Shown here: positions 40,001 through 54,279 of the stretch, piece after piece
Position numbering within the stretch: the first letter of the stretch is position 1
How the letters are laid out: each line of letters begins with the position of its first letter
Assembly (NCBI RefSeq): GCF_050948175.1
Contig: NW_027490093.1
Location: forward strand, 2,976,001-3,040,000
DNA length: 64,000 nucleotides
DNA from: Xylocopa sonorina
Taxonomy: Eukaryota > Arthropoda > Insecta > Hymenoptera > Apidae
Direction: 5' to 3'
Program-made: the position numbers and the translations under genes
The notes under the pieces: generated by a model
Seen by the model: only the letters and a program-made list of their open reading frames with translations
The model's database searches: none
Told to the model about the DNA's origin: nothing

Positions 40001-43000
40001 CGAGCTATAAGTGATACTTCGCAATGAATATTATATCTTATCATGAAACATAAAAATGATATGCGATATCGTGTTTTAAGAAGCATTAGAACACTATTGC
40101 TACGATACGTAGATATCTGCATTCGCTATTTCCTAGCATGGAATTGTCGCATTTACATTCTTTTGAAGTGAATACGAGGTATAAACAACACTCCACAATG
40201 AATATTATATCTTATCATGAAACATAGAAATGAGATGCGATATCGCGATGTAAAAAGCATTAGATCACTATTGGTACGATTCGTAGACATCTGATAGCGC
40301 TATTTCCTAGCAAGTACGTGTCGCATTTACATTCTTTTGAAGTGAATACGAGGTATAAATAACACTCCACAATGAATATTATACTTTATCATGAAACATA
40401 GAAATGAGATGCGATATCGCGATGTAAAAAGCATTAGAACTCCATTGCTACGATACGTAGACATCTGCAAACGCTACTTCCTAGCAAGGAAGTGCCGCAA
40501 TTAAAATCTTTTAAGTGAATAGGAGGTAAGCATGACACTCCGCAATTAATATTAAATCCTATCATGAAACATAGAAGTGAAATGCGATATCCCGATTTAA
40601 GAAGCATTAGAATAACTGCTTCGATACGTATACATCTGGAAACGCTACTTCCTAGCAAGGAAGTGTCGCATTTACATACATTGGAAGTGAATACGAGGTA
40701 TACATCATACACCACAATGAATATTATATATTATCATGAAACATAGAATTGAGATGCTATATCGCGATTTAGGAAGCATTAGATCTCTCTTGCTTCGATA
40801 CGTAGAAATCTGCAAACGCTATTTCCTAGCAAGGAAGTGTCGCATTTACATTTATTTAAAGTGTATGCGAGGCATACAAGACACTTCGCAATGAATATTA
40901 TATCTTATCATGAAACAAAGAAATGAGTTGCAATATCGCGTTCTAAGGAGTATTAGAACTCTAATGCTAATATACGTAGACATCTGCAAACGCTACTTCT
41001 TAGCAAGGAAGTGTCGCATTTACATTCTATTGAAGTGAATACGACGTATACATAACACTGCATAATGAATATTATATCTTATCATGAAACATAGAAATGA
41101 GATGGGATATCGCGTTTTAAGAAGCATTACAACTCTATTGCTACGATACTTAGATATCTGCAGACGCTATTTCCTAGCAAGGAAGTGCCGCATTTACATT
41201 CTTTTGATGTTAATACGCTTCATACATAGCACTCCACAATGAATATTATATCTTATCATGAAATATAGAAATGAGATGCGTTATCGCAATTAGAAAGCAT
41301 TAGAACTCTATTGGTGCGATACGTAGATATCTGCAACCGCTATTTCCTAGCAAAGAAGTGTTCCATTTTCCTACATTTGAAGTGAATACGAGGTATACAT
41401 AACACTGCACAATAAGTATTATATCTTATCGTGAAACATAGAAATGGGATGCGATATCTCGTTTTAAGAAGCATCAGAACTCTACTCCTTCGGTACGTAG
41501 ATATCTGGAAGCACTATTTCCTAGCAAGGAAGTGTCGTATTTACATTCATTTGAAGTGTAGACGAGGAATACATAACACTCCATAATGAATATTATATCT
41601 TACTGTGAAACATAGAAATGAGATGCGATATCAAGTTTTAAGAAACATTATAACTCTATTGCTTCGATGCGTAGACAACTGCAAACGCTACTTCCTAGCA
41701 AGGTAGTATCGCACTTACATTCATTTGAAGTGTATACGAGGTATGCATAACTCTTCGCAATGAGTATTATATCTTATCATGAAACACAGAAATGGTATGC
41801 GATATCGCGTTCCAAGAAGCATTACAACTCTATTGCTACGATACGTAGACATCAGAAAACGTTATTTCCCAGCAAGGATGTGTCGCAGTTACATTCGTTT
41901 GAAGTGAAGATTAGGTATACATGACACTTCGCAATGAATATTATATCTTATCATGAAACATAGAAATGAGATGCGACATCTCGTTCTAAGAAGCATTAGA
42001 ACTCTATTGCTTCGATACGTAGATATCTGCAAACGCTATTTCCTAGCAAGGAAGTGTCCCATTTTCCTATGTTTGAAGTGAATACGAGGTATACATAACA
42101 CTGCACAATGAGTATTATATCTGGTCGTGAAACATAGAAATGAGGTGCGATATCGCAATTTAAGAAGCATTAGAACGCTATTGCATCGATACGTAGAAAT
42201 CTGCAAAACCTATTTCCTTGCAAGGAAGTGTCGCATTTACATTCATTTGTAGTGTATGCAAGGTGTACATGATACTTGGCAATGAATACTATATCCTATC
42301 ATGAAACATAGATATGAGATGCGATATCGCGTTTTAAGTAGCATTAGAACTCTGTTGCTACGATACGTAGACATCTGGAAACCCAGTTCCTAGCAGGGAA
42401 CTGCCGCGTTTTCAGTCGTTTGAAGTTTGTGCGAGCTATACACTTCGGATCACACTTCGCAATTTATATTATATCTTATTATGAAACATAGAAATCAGGT
42501 GCGACATCTCGCTTTAAGAAGCATTAGACTCTATTGCTTCGATACGGAGACATCTGCAAAAGCTATTTCCTAGCAAGGAAGTATCGCATTTACATTCTTT
42601 TAAAGTGAATACGAGGTATACATAACACTCCGCAATGAATATTATACCTTATCACGAAACATAGAAATGAAAGGCGATATCGCGATTTAAGAAGCATTAG
42701 AACTCTATTGCTACAACACGTAGACATCAGCAAACGCTGTTTCCTAGCAAGGAAATGTCGCATTTATATACATTAGAAGTGTAGACGAGGAATACATAAC
42801 ACTTCGCAATGAATATCATATCTTATCATGAGACATAGAAATGAGATGCGACATGGCGTTTTAAGAAGCTTTAGAACACTATTTTTACGATACGTAGACG
42901 TCTGCAAACGCTATTTCCTAGGAAGGAAGTGCCGCATTTACATTCTTTTGAAGTAAATACGCTTCATACATAACACTCCACAATGAATATTATATCCTAT

Positions 43001-46000
43001 CGTGAAACATAGATTTGAGATGCGATCTCGAGATATAAGAAGCATTAGAACTCTATTGCTACGATACGTAGACATCTGCAAACGCTATTTCCTAGCAAGG
43101 AAGTGTCGCATTTACATTCATTACGAGTGTATGCGAGGTGTACATAACCCTTCTAACTGAATATTATATCCTATCATGAATCATAGAAATGGGATGCGAT
43201 GTCCCGTTTTAAGAAGCATTAGAAATCTATTGCTTCGATACGTAGGCATCTGCAAACGCTATTTCCTAGGAAGGAAGTGGCGCATTTAAATTCCTTTGAA
43301 TTTAATACGTGGTATACATGATACTTCGCAATGAACATTATATTTTGTCATGAAACATAGAAATGAGATGCGATATCGCGATTTAAGCAGCCTTAGAACT
43401 CCATTGCTACGATACGTAGACATCTGCAAATGCTACTTCCTAGCAAGGAAGTGTCGCATTTACATTCATTTGAAGTGTATGAAAGGTATACATGACACTT
43501 CGCAATAAATATTATATCTTATAATGAAACATAAAAATGAGATGCGATATCGCGTTTCCAGAAGCATTTGAACTTTATTGATACGATACGTAGATATTTG
43601 GAAACGATATTTCCTAGCAAGGAAGTGCCGCATTTACATTCTTTTGAAGTGAATACGAGGTATACATAACACTCCACAATGAATATTACATCATATCATG
43701 AAACGTAGAATTGAGATGCGATATATCGTTAGAAGAAGCATTAGATCTCTATTGCTTCGATTCGTAGACATCTGGCAACGCTATTTCCTAGCAAGGAAGT
43801 GACGCATTTACATTCTTTTAAGTGTAACCGAGGAATGCATAACCTTTCGCAATGAATATTGTATCTTATCATGAGAGATAGAAATGAGATGCGACATCGC
43901 GTTTTAAGAAGCATGAGAACCCTATTGCTACGATACGTACATATCTGCAAACGCTATTTCCCAGCAAGGAAGTGTCGCATTTATAATCATTTGAAGTGTA
44001 TGCGAGGTATACATGACACTTCGCAATGAATATTATATCTTATCACGGAACATATAAATCATATGCGATATCGCGATTTATGAAGCATTAGAACTGTATT
44101 GCTTCGATACGTAGACATCTGGAAACGCGATTTCCAAGAAAGGAAGTGTCGCATTTACATTGAATTGAAGTGTAGACGTGGAGTACATAACACTTCGCAA
44201 TGAATACTATATCTTATCACAAAACATAGAAATGAGATGCGATATCGCGTTTTAAGAAGCATTAGTATTCTGTTGCTACGATACGTAGACATCTACAAAC
44301 GCTATTTCCCAGCAAGAAAGTGCCGCATTTACATTCATTTGTTGTGTATGCGAGGTATACATGACACTCCACAATGAATATTATATCTTATCATGAAACA
44401 TAGAAATCAGATGCGATATGGCATTTTAAGAAGCATTGGAACATTATTGCTTCGATACGTAGACATGTAGAAACGCTATTTCCTAGCAAGGATGTTTCGC
44501 ATTTACATTCGTTTGAAGTGTATGCGAGGTATGCATAACACTTCGCAATTAATATTATATCTTATCATGAAACATGGAAATGAGGTGCAATATCACGATT
44601 TAAGATGCATTAGAACTATATTCCTTCGATATGTAGACATCTGCAAACACTATTTCCTAGCAAGGAGGTGCCGCACTTACACTTACTTGTAGCGTAGACG
44701 AGAAATACATAACACTTCGCAATGAATATTATATCATATCATGAAACGTAGAAATGAGATGTGATATCGCGTTTTAAGAAGCATCAGAACTCTACTGCTA
44801 CGATTCGTAGACATCTGCAAACGCTATTTAGTCGCAAGGAAGTGTCGCATTTACATTCTTTTAAAGTGAATACGAGATACACATAACACTCCACAATGAA
44901 TATTATACTTTATCACGAAACATAGAAATGAAATGCGATATCGCGATTTGAGAAGCATTAGATCTCTATTGCTTCGATACGGAGACGTCTACAAGCGCTA
45001 TTTCCCAGCAAGGAAGTATCGCAATTACAATCTTTTTAAGTAAATACGAGGTATACATAACACTCCACAATGAATATTATATCTTATCATGAAACATAGA
45101 AATGAGATGCGATATCGCGATTTAAGAAGCATAAAACTCTATTTCTTCGATACGTAGACATCTGCAAACGCTATTTCCTAGCAAGGAAGTGTAGAGTTTA
45201 CATTCTTTTGAAGTGTAGACGAGGGATACATTACAGTTCGAAATGAATATTATATCTGATCATGAAACATAGACATGTGATGCGATATCGCGTTTTAAGA
45301 AGCATAAGAACTCTATGGCTTCGATACGGAGACAACTGCAAATGCTACTTCCTAGTAAGGAAGCGTCGCATTTACATTCATTTGAAGTGTATGCGAGGTA
45401 TAAGTGACACTTCGCAATGAATATTATATCTTATTGTGAGACATAGAAATGATGCGATATCGCGATTTAAGAAGCATTAGACCACTATTGCTACGATATG
45501 TAGGCATCTGCAAACGCTATTTCCTAGCAAGAAGGTGTCGTATTTACATTCTTTTGAAGTGAATACGAGGTATACATAACACTCCACAATGAATATTATA
45601 TCTTATCATGAAGCATAGAAATGAGATGCGATATCGCGTTTTAAGAAGCTTTAGAACACAATTGCTACGATACGTAGACATCTGCAAACGCTATTTCCTA
45701 GGAAGGAAGTGCCGCATTTACATTCTTTTGAAGTAAATACGCTTCATACATAACACTCCGCAATGAATATTATATGCTATCGTGAAACATAGATTTGAGA
45801 TGCGATCTCGCGATATAAGAAGCATTAGAACTCTATTGCTACGATACGTAGACATCTGCAAACGCTATTTCCTAGGAAGGAAGTGTCGCATTTACATTCT
45901 TTTGAGGTGAGTACGAGGTGTACATAACATTGCACAATGAGTATTATATATTATCATGAAACATAGAAATGAGATGCGATATCGCGTTTTAAGAAGCATT

Positions 46001-46204
46001 ATAACTCTATTGCTTCGAAACGTAGGCACCTGGAAACGTAGTATCCTGGTAAGGAAGTGTCGCATTTACGTTCTTTTGAAGTGAATACGAGGTATTCATA
46101 ACATTTCGCAATGAATATTATATCTCATCATGAAACATAGAAGTGAGGTGCGATATCTCGTCTTATGAAGCACTAGAAACCTATTGCTTCGATACGTGGG
46201 CATC
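40001..46204. repeat. Diverse monomers with local 1-, 4- and 16-monomer copies
   Basis: Adjacent monomers at 40,170-40,260 and 40,344-40,434 share GCGATGTAAAAAGC (about 173 bp apart). Positions 41,340-41,440 and 42,040-42,150 share CCATTTTCCTA at 696 bp (4 monomers). Positions 42,880-43,080 and 45,660-45,860 share AAATACGCTTCATAC and CATAGATTTGAGATGCG at 2,780 bp (16 monomers less 4). Positions 44,735-45,460 relate to 18,340-19,070. Positions 46,005-46,204 begin a 1,041-bp (6-monomer) tandem that continues into the next block. Confidence 0.8.
42361..42539. repeat. Long monomer, 179 bp, with a small insertion
   Basis: The distance between phase marks is 179 bp. About 7 extra bases lie around CTATACACTTCGGATCACAC, where other monomers read TATACATGACAC. 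Two 1-bp losses elsewhere reduce the net gain to 5. The extra bases repeat a CACTTCG-like string, so local slippage is a plausible origin. Confidence 0.75.
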
Positions 46205-47250
46205 TGCCAACGCTATTTCATAGCAAGGAAGTACGCGTTTACATTTTTCTGAAGTGAATACAAGGTATACATGACACTTCGCAATTAATATTATATCTTA
46301 TCATGAAACATAGAAATGAGATGCGATTTCCCGTTTCAAGAAGCATTAGAACTCTATTGCTTCGATACGTAGGCATCTGCAATCGCTATTTCCTAGCAAG
46401 AATGTGTCGCACTTACATTCATTTGAAGTGTATGCGAGGTATACATAACACTTCGCAATGAATATTATATGTTATCATGAAACATAGAAATGAGATGCGA
46501 TATCTCGTTTCAAGAAGCATTATAACAAGCTTGCTACGATACGTAGAGATCTGCAAACGCTATTTCCTAACAAGGAAGTGTCGCATTTACATTCATTTGA
46601 AGTGAATACGAGGAATACACGAATTCGCAATTAATATTATATCTTATCATGAAACATAGAAATGAGATGCGATATCACGTTTTAAGAAGCATTAAAAATC
46701 TATTGCTACGATACGTAGATATCTGCAAACGCTATTTCCTAGCAAGGAAGTGTGGCATTTACATTCTTCTGAAGTGAATACAAGGTACACATGACACTTC
46801 GCAATTAATATTATATCTTATCATGAAACATAGAAATGAGATGCGATATCCCGTTTCAAGAAGCATTAGTACTCTATTGCTTCGATACGTAGACATCTGC
46901 AAACGCTATTTCCTAGCAAGGAAGTGACGCATTTACATTTTCCTGAAGTGAATACAAGGTATACATGACACTTCGCAATTAATATTATATCTTATCATGA
47001 AACATATAAATGAGATGCGATATCCCGTTCCAAGAAGCATTAGAACTCTATTGCTTCGAAACGTAGGCATCTGGAAACGCAGTTTCCTAGAAAGGAAGTG
47101 TCGCATTTGCATTCTTTTGATGTGGATACGAGGTATTCATAACACTTCGCAATGAATATTATATCTTATCATGAAACATAGAAGTGAGATGCGATATCTC
47201 GTTTTATGAAGCATTAGAAACCTATTGCTTCGATACGTAGGCATCTGCCA
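46005..47250. repeat. Six-monomer (1,041-bp) tandem period at the left edge of the 8.1-kb copy
   Basis: Positions 46,005-46,205 match 47,046-47,246 (CGAAACGTAGGCA, GAGGTATTCATAACA, GAAACCTATTGC), spaced 1,041 bp. The segment absent from the right 8.1-kb copy is also 1,041 bp (9,717 minus 8,676). An exchange one period out of register would produce exactly this difference. Confidence 0.8.
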
Positions 47251-50200
47251 ACGCTACTTCCTAGAAAGGAAGTGTCGCATTTCGGTTCATTTGAAGTGTA
47301 GACGAGGAATACGTAACAATCCGCATTGAATAATATATCTTACCATGAAACATAGGAATGGGATGCGATATCTCGTTTATGCAAGCATTAGAATTCTTTT
47401 GCTTCGATACGTACACATCTGCAAACGCTATTTCCTAGCAAGGAAGTGTCGCATTTACATTCATTTGAAGTGTATGCGATGTATACGTGACACTTCGCAA
47501 TAAATATTATATCTTATCAAGAAACACAGTAATGTGATGTGATATCGCGTTTTAAGAAGATTTAGAACTCTATTGCTACGATACTTAGACATCTACAAAC
47601 GCTATTTCATAGCAAGGACGTGTCGCATTTACATTCTTTTGAAGTGAATGCGAGGTATACATAACATTGCACAATGAATATTATATGTTATCATCAAACA
47701 TCGAAATGAGATGCGATATCACGATTTAAGGTGCATTAGAACTTTATTGCTTCGATACGTAGACATCTGCAATAGCTACTTCCTAGCAAGGAAGTGTCGC
47801 ATTTACATTCTTTTGAGGTGAATACGAGGTATAAGTAACCACTCCACAATGAATATTACATCTCATCATGAAACATAGAAATGTGATGTGATATCGCGTT
47901 TTAAGAAGCATTGGAACTCTATTGCTACGATACGTAGACATCTGCAAACGTTATTTCCTAGCGCGGAAATGTCGCATTTACATTCTTCTGAAGTGAATAC
48001 AAGGTATACATGATACTTCGCAATTAATATTATATCTTATCATGAAACATAGAAATGAGATACGATATCTCGTTTCAAGAAGCATTAGAACTGTATTGTT
48101 TCGATACGTAGACATCTTGAAACGCTATTTCCTAGCAAGGAAGTATCGCATTTACACTCTTTTGAAGTGAATACGTGGTATACATGACACTTCGCAATTA
48201 ATATAATATCTTATCGTGAAACATAGAAATGAGATGCGACATCTCGTTTTACGAAGCATTAGAACTGTATTGTTTCGATACGTAGACATCTGGAAACGCT
48301 ATTTCCTAGCAAGGAAGTGTCGCATTTACATTCTTTTGAAGTGAATACGTGGTATACATGTAGCTTCGCAATGAATATTATATCTTATCATGAAACATAG
48401 AAATGAGATGCGATATGACGTTTTGAGAAGCATTAGAACTCGATGGCTTCAATACGTAGATATCTGCAATCGCTATTTCCTAGCAAGGAAGTGTCGCATT
48501 TATATTTAGCTGAAGTGTATGCGAGTTATACAAGACACTTCGCAATGAGTATTATATCTCATCATGAGGCATAGAAATGAGATGCGATATCGCGTTTTGA
48601 GAAGCTGTGGAACTCTAATGATACGATACGTAGACATCTGCAAACGCTATTTCCTAGCAAGGAAATGTCGCATTTACATTCACTTGAAGTGTATGCGAGG
48701 TATACATGACACATCGCAATGAATATTATATCTTATCATGAAACATAGATATGAGATGCGATATAGCGAATTGGGAAGCATTTGAACTCTATTGCTTCGG
48801 TACGTACACATCTGCCAACGCTATTTCCTAACAAGGAAGTGTCGCATTTGCATACAAGACACTTTGCAATGAATATTATACCTTATCATGAAACATAGAA
48901 ATGAGATGCGATATCGCGTTTTAAGAAGCATTAGAACTCTATTGCTACGATACGTAGACATCTGCAAACGTTTTTTCCGTGCACGGAAGTGTCGCATGTT
49001 TATTCTTTTGTAGTGAATACGAGGTATACATGACACTTCGCAATGAATATTATATCTTATCATGAAACATAGAAATGTGATGCGATATCGCGATTTAAGA
49101 TGCATTAGAAATCTATTGCTTCGATACGTAGACATCTGCAAACGCTACTTCCTAGCAAGGAAGTGTCGTATTTACATTCTTCTGAAGTGAATACGAGCTA
49201 TACATGACAATTCGCAATGAATATTATTTCTTAACATGAAACATAGAATTGGGATGCGATAGCGCGTTTTGAGAAGCACTAGAACACTATTGCTACGATA
49301 CGTAGACATCTGCAAACGCTATTTCCTAGCAATGGAGTTTCGCATTTACATTCTTTTGAAGTGAATGCGAGGTATACATATCACTCCACAATGAATATTA
49401 TCTCTTATCATGAAACATAGAAATGAAATGCGATATCGTGTTTTGAGAAGCATTAGAACTCCCTTGCTTCGATACGTAGACATCTGTAAACGCTATTTCC
49501 TACCAAGAAAGTGTCGCATTTACATTCCCTTGACGTGAATACGAGGTGTACATGACACTTCGCAATGAATATTATATCTCCTCATGAAACATAGAAATGA
49601 GTCGCGATATCTTGTTTTAGGAAGCATTAGAGATCTATTGCTACGAAACGTAGTCATATGCAAACGCCATTTCCTAGCAAAGAGATGTCGCATTTACATT
49701 CTTTTGAAGTGAATACGAGGTATACATGACACTTCGCAATGAATATTATATCTTATCATAAAGCATAGAAATTAGATGCGACATCTCGTTTTAAGAAGCA
49801 CTAGAAATCTATTGCTTCGATACGTAGACATCTGCAATCGCTATTTCCTAGCAAGAACGTGTCGCATTTACATTCACTTGATGTGTATGCGAGGTATACG
49901 TATCACTTCGCATTGAATATTATATCTTATCATGAAACATAGAAATGAGATGCGATATCGCGATTTAAGGAGCATTAGAACTCTAATGCTACGGTACGTA
50001 GACATCTGCAAATATTATTTCCTAGGAAGGTTGTGTCGCATTTACATTCCTTTGAAGTGTAGACGAGATATACACATCACTGCACAGTGAATATTATATC
50101 TTATCATGAAACATAGAAATGAGATGCGATATCGCGTTTTAAGAAGCATTAGAACTCTATTGCTACGATACGTATACATCATCAAACGCTATTTCCTAGC

Positions 50201-53200
50201 AGCGAAGTGTCGCATTTACATTCTTTTGAAGTGTATACGAGATATACATATCACTGCACAATGAATATTATACCTTATCACGAAGCATAGAAATGAAATG
50301 CGATATCGCTATTTAAGAGGCATTAAAACTCTACTGCTTCGATACGTAGACAACTGCAAACGCAACTTCCTAGCAAGGAAGTGTCGCATTTACATTCATT
50401 TGTAGCTTATTCTAGGTATACGTAACGCTTCGCAATGGGTATTATATCTTATCATGAAACATAGAAATGAGATGCGATATCGCGATTTAAGAAGCATTGG
50501 ATCGCTATTGCTACGATACGTAGACATCTGCAAACGCCATTTCCTAGGAAGGAAGAGTCGCATTTACACTCTTTTGAAGTGATTGCGAGTTATACATAGA
50601 ATTGCACAATGAGTATTATATCTTATCATGAAACATAGAAATGAAATGCGAAATCGCGTTTTAAGAAGCATTAGAACTCTATTGCTACGATACGTAGACA
50701 TCTGCACACGCTATTTCCTAGCAAGGAAGTGTCGCGTTTACATTCTTTTGAAGTGAATACGAGGTATACATAACAGTCCGCAATGAATATTATATCTTAT
50801 CATAAAACATAGAAATGAGATGCGATATCTCGTTTTAAGAAGCATTAGAAATCTGTTGCTTCGATACGTAGACATCTGCCATCGCTATTTCCTAACAGGG
50901 AAGTGTCGCATTTACATTCTTTTGAAGCGAGTACGAGGTATACATAACACTCCACAACTTATATTATATCTTATCCTGAAACATAGAAATGAGATGCGCT
51001 ATGGCGATATAAGAAGCATTAGAACTCCATTGCCTCGATACGTAGACATCTGTAAACGTAACTTCCTAGCAAGGAAGTGTCGCATTTACATTCCCTTCAA
51101 AGCAGTACTAGGTATACATGACACTTCGTAATGAATATTATATCTTATCATGAAACATAGAAATGAGATGCGATATCGCGATTTAAGCAGCATTAGAACA
51201 CTATTGGTTCGATACGTAGACATCTGCAAACTCTATTTCCAAGCAAGGAAGTGTCGCATTTACATTCTCATGATGTGAATACGAAGTATGCATGACACTT
51301 CGCAATGAATATTATATCTTGTCATAAAACATAGAAATGTGATGCGATATTGCGATTTAAGAAGCAATAGAACCCTATTGCTACGATACGTAGACATCTG
51401 CAAACGCTATTTCCTAGCTAGGATGTGTCGCATTTACAATCACTTGAAGTATATGCGAGGTATACATGACACTCCGCAATGAATATTATACCATATCATG
51501 AAACATAGAAATGTGTTGCGATACAGCGTTTTGTGAAGGATTAGAAATCTATTGCTTCGATACATAGATATCTGCAAACACTACTTCCTAGCTAGGAAGT
51601 GTCGCATTTACATTCAATTGAAGTGAATACGAGGAAAACATAATACTGCACAATGTATATTATATCTTATCATGAAACGTATGAATGAGATACGATATCG
51701 CGTTTGAAGAAGCATGAGAACTCTATTGCTTCGATACTTAGACATCTGCAAACGCTATTTCCTAGCAAGGAAGTGTCGCATTTACATTCATTTGAAGTGT
51801 ATCCGAGGTATACATGACACTTCGCAATGAATATCATATCTTATCACGAAACATAGAAGAGAGACGCAATATCGCGATTTAAGAAGCATTAGAACTCCAT
51901 TGCTACGATACGTAGACATTTGCAAACGCTATTTCCTGGCATGGAAGTGTCCCATTTACATTCTTTTGAAGTGATTACGAGGTATACATGACACTTCGAA
52001 ATGAATATTATATCTTATCATGAAACATAGAAATGAGTTGCGATATCGCGTTTTTAGAAGCATTAGAACGCTATTGCTTCCAAACGTAGACATCTGCCAT
52101 CGCTATATCCTAGCAAGGAAGTGTCTCAGTTACATTCATTTGAAGTGTATGCGAGGTATACAAGACACTTCGCAATGAATATTATATCTTATCATGAGAC
52201 ATAGTAATAAGGTGCGATATCGCGTTCTAAGAAGGATTAGAACTCTATTGCTACGATCTGTAGACATCTGCAAACGCTATTTCCTAGCAATGGAGTTTCG
52301 CATTTACATTCTTTTGAAGTGAATGCGAGGTATACATATCACTCCGCAATGAATATTATCTCTTATCATGAAACATAGAAATGAGATGCGATATCGCGTT
52401 TTCAGAAGCATTAGAAATCTATTGCTTCGATACGTAGACATCTGCAAACGCAACTTCTTAGCATGGAAGTGGTGCATTTTAACACTTTTGAAGTGAATAC
52501 GAGGTATACATGACACTCCACAATGAATATCATATGTTATCGTGAAACATAGAAATGAGATGCGGCATCGAGTTTTAAGAAGCACTAGAACACTTTTGCT
52601 ACGATACGTAGACATCTGCGAACGCTATTTCCTAGCATGGAAGTGTCGCATTTACATACTTTTGACGTTAATGCGAGATATACATGACACTTCGCAATGA
52701 ATATTATATCCTATCATGAAGCATAGAAGTGAGATGCGATATCGAGTTTTAAGTAGCATTAGAACTCTATTGCTAGGATACGTAGACATCTGCAAACGCT
52801 ATTTCCTGCCAAAGACGTGGCGCATTTACATTCTTTTGAAGCGATTACGAGGTATACATAACGCTGCTCAGTGAATATTATATCTTATTGTGAAACATAG
52901 AAATGGGATGCGATATCTCGCTTCCAAGAAGCATAATATCTCTATTGCTTCGATACGTAGACATCTGCCAACGCTATTTCCTAGCAAGGAAGTGTCACGT
53001 TTTCATTATTTTGAAGTGAATACGAAGTATACATAACACTGCACAATGAATAATATATCTTATCATGAAACATAGAAATGAGGTGCTATATCGCGATCTA
53101 AAAAGCATTAGAACTCTGTTGCTACGATACTTAGACATCTGCAAAAGCTATTTAATAGGAACGAAGAGTCGCACTTACATTCTTTTGAAATGATAACGAG

Positions 53201-54279
53201 ATATCCATAACACTCCTGAATGAATATTATATCATGTCATGAAATATAGGAATGAGATGCGATATCACGATATAAGAAGCATTAGAAAACTATTGCTTCG
53301 GTACGGAGACATCTGCAAACGCTATTTCCAAGGAAGGATGTGTCGCATTTACATACTTTTGAAGTGAATACGAGGAATACATAACACTCCACATTGAATG
53401 TTATATCTCATCATGAAACATAGAAATGAGATGCGATATCGCGCTTTAAAAGGCATTAGAACCCTATTGTTTCTATACGTAGACATCTGGGAACGCTATT
53501 TCCTAGCAAGGAAGTGTTGCATTTACATTCTTTTGAACTGAATACGAGGTATACATGACACTTCGCAATGAATATTATATCTCATCATGACACATAGAAA
53601 TGAGATGCGATATCTCGTTTTAAGAAGCATTAGTACTCTTTTGCTTCGATACGTAGGCATCTGCAAACGCTACTTCCTAGCAAGGAAGTGTCGCATTTAC
53701 ATTCTTTTGAAGTGAATACAAAGTATACATGACACTCCGCAATGAATATTATATCTTATCATAAAACATAGAAATGAGATGCGATATCTCGTTTCAGGAA
53801 GCATTAGAACTCTGTTGCTTCGATACGTAGACATCTCTGATCCCTATTTCCTAGCAAGGTTGTGCCGCATTTATATTCATTTGATGTGTATGCGAGGTAT
53901 ACATGACACTTCGCAATGAATACTATATCTTGTCATGAAACATAGAAATAAGATGCGATACGGCGATTTGGGAAGCATTAGAACACTATGGCTTCGATAC
54001 GTAGACATCTTCCAACGCTATTTCCTAGCAAGGACGTGTCGCATTTACATTCAGTTGAAGTGTATGCGAGGAATACGAGACACTTCTCGATGAATATAAC
54101 ATCTTATGATGAAACATAGAAATGAGATGCAATATCGCCTTTTAAGAAGCGTTAAAGCTCTATTGCTACAATACGTAGACATCTGCAAACGCTATTTCCA
54201 AGAGAGGAAGTGTCGCATTTACATTCATTTGTAGTGAATACGAGGTATACATAACACTGCACATTGAATTTTATATCTT
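46205..54279. repeat. Left copy of a ~8.1-kb duplication
   Basis: Pairs with 55,922-64,000. Spacing changes in steps of about whole monomers: 9,717 bp at 46,231, 8,676 at 47,481, 8,326 at 47,961, 8,152 from 48,664 to about 51,300, 8,674 at 53,391 and 9,721 at 53,641-54,261. The right copy therefore lacks 6 and then 2 monomers, gained 1, later gained 2 and 1 (near 59,490-59,840 and 60,500-60,680), and gained 6 more at the dimer expansion. Between these steps the copies are nearly the same by eye, including shared odd monomers. Confidence 0.92.
48798..48947. repeat. Short monomer, 150 bp (24-bp deletion), left copy
   Basis: The distance between phase marks is 150 bp. The deletion removes most of the variable segment, so GCATTTGCATACAAGACAC replaces a 43-bp stretch. 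The same monomer is at 56,950-57,099, so the deletion predates the 8.1-kb duplication. Confidence 0.92.

Noticed and set aside
40564..40746. Overlapping frames on both strands near 40,434-40,746
   Set aside because: The plus-strand frame here differs from the usual one because of a small deletion (GCATTAGAATAACTGC) that shifts register inside one monomer. It is still satellite sequence.
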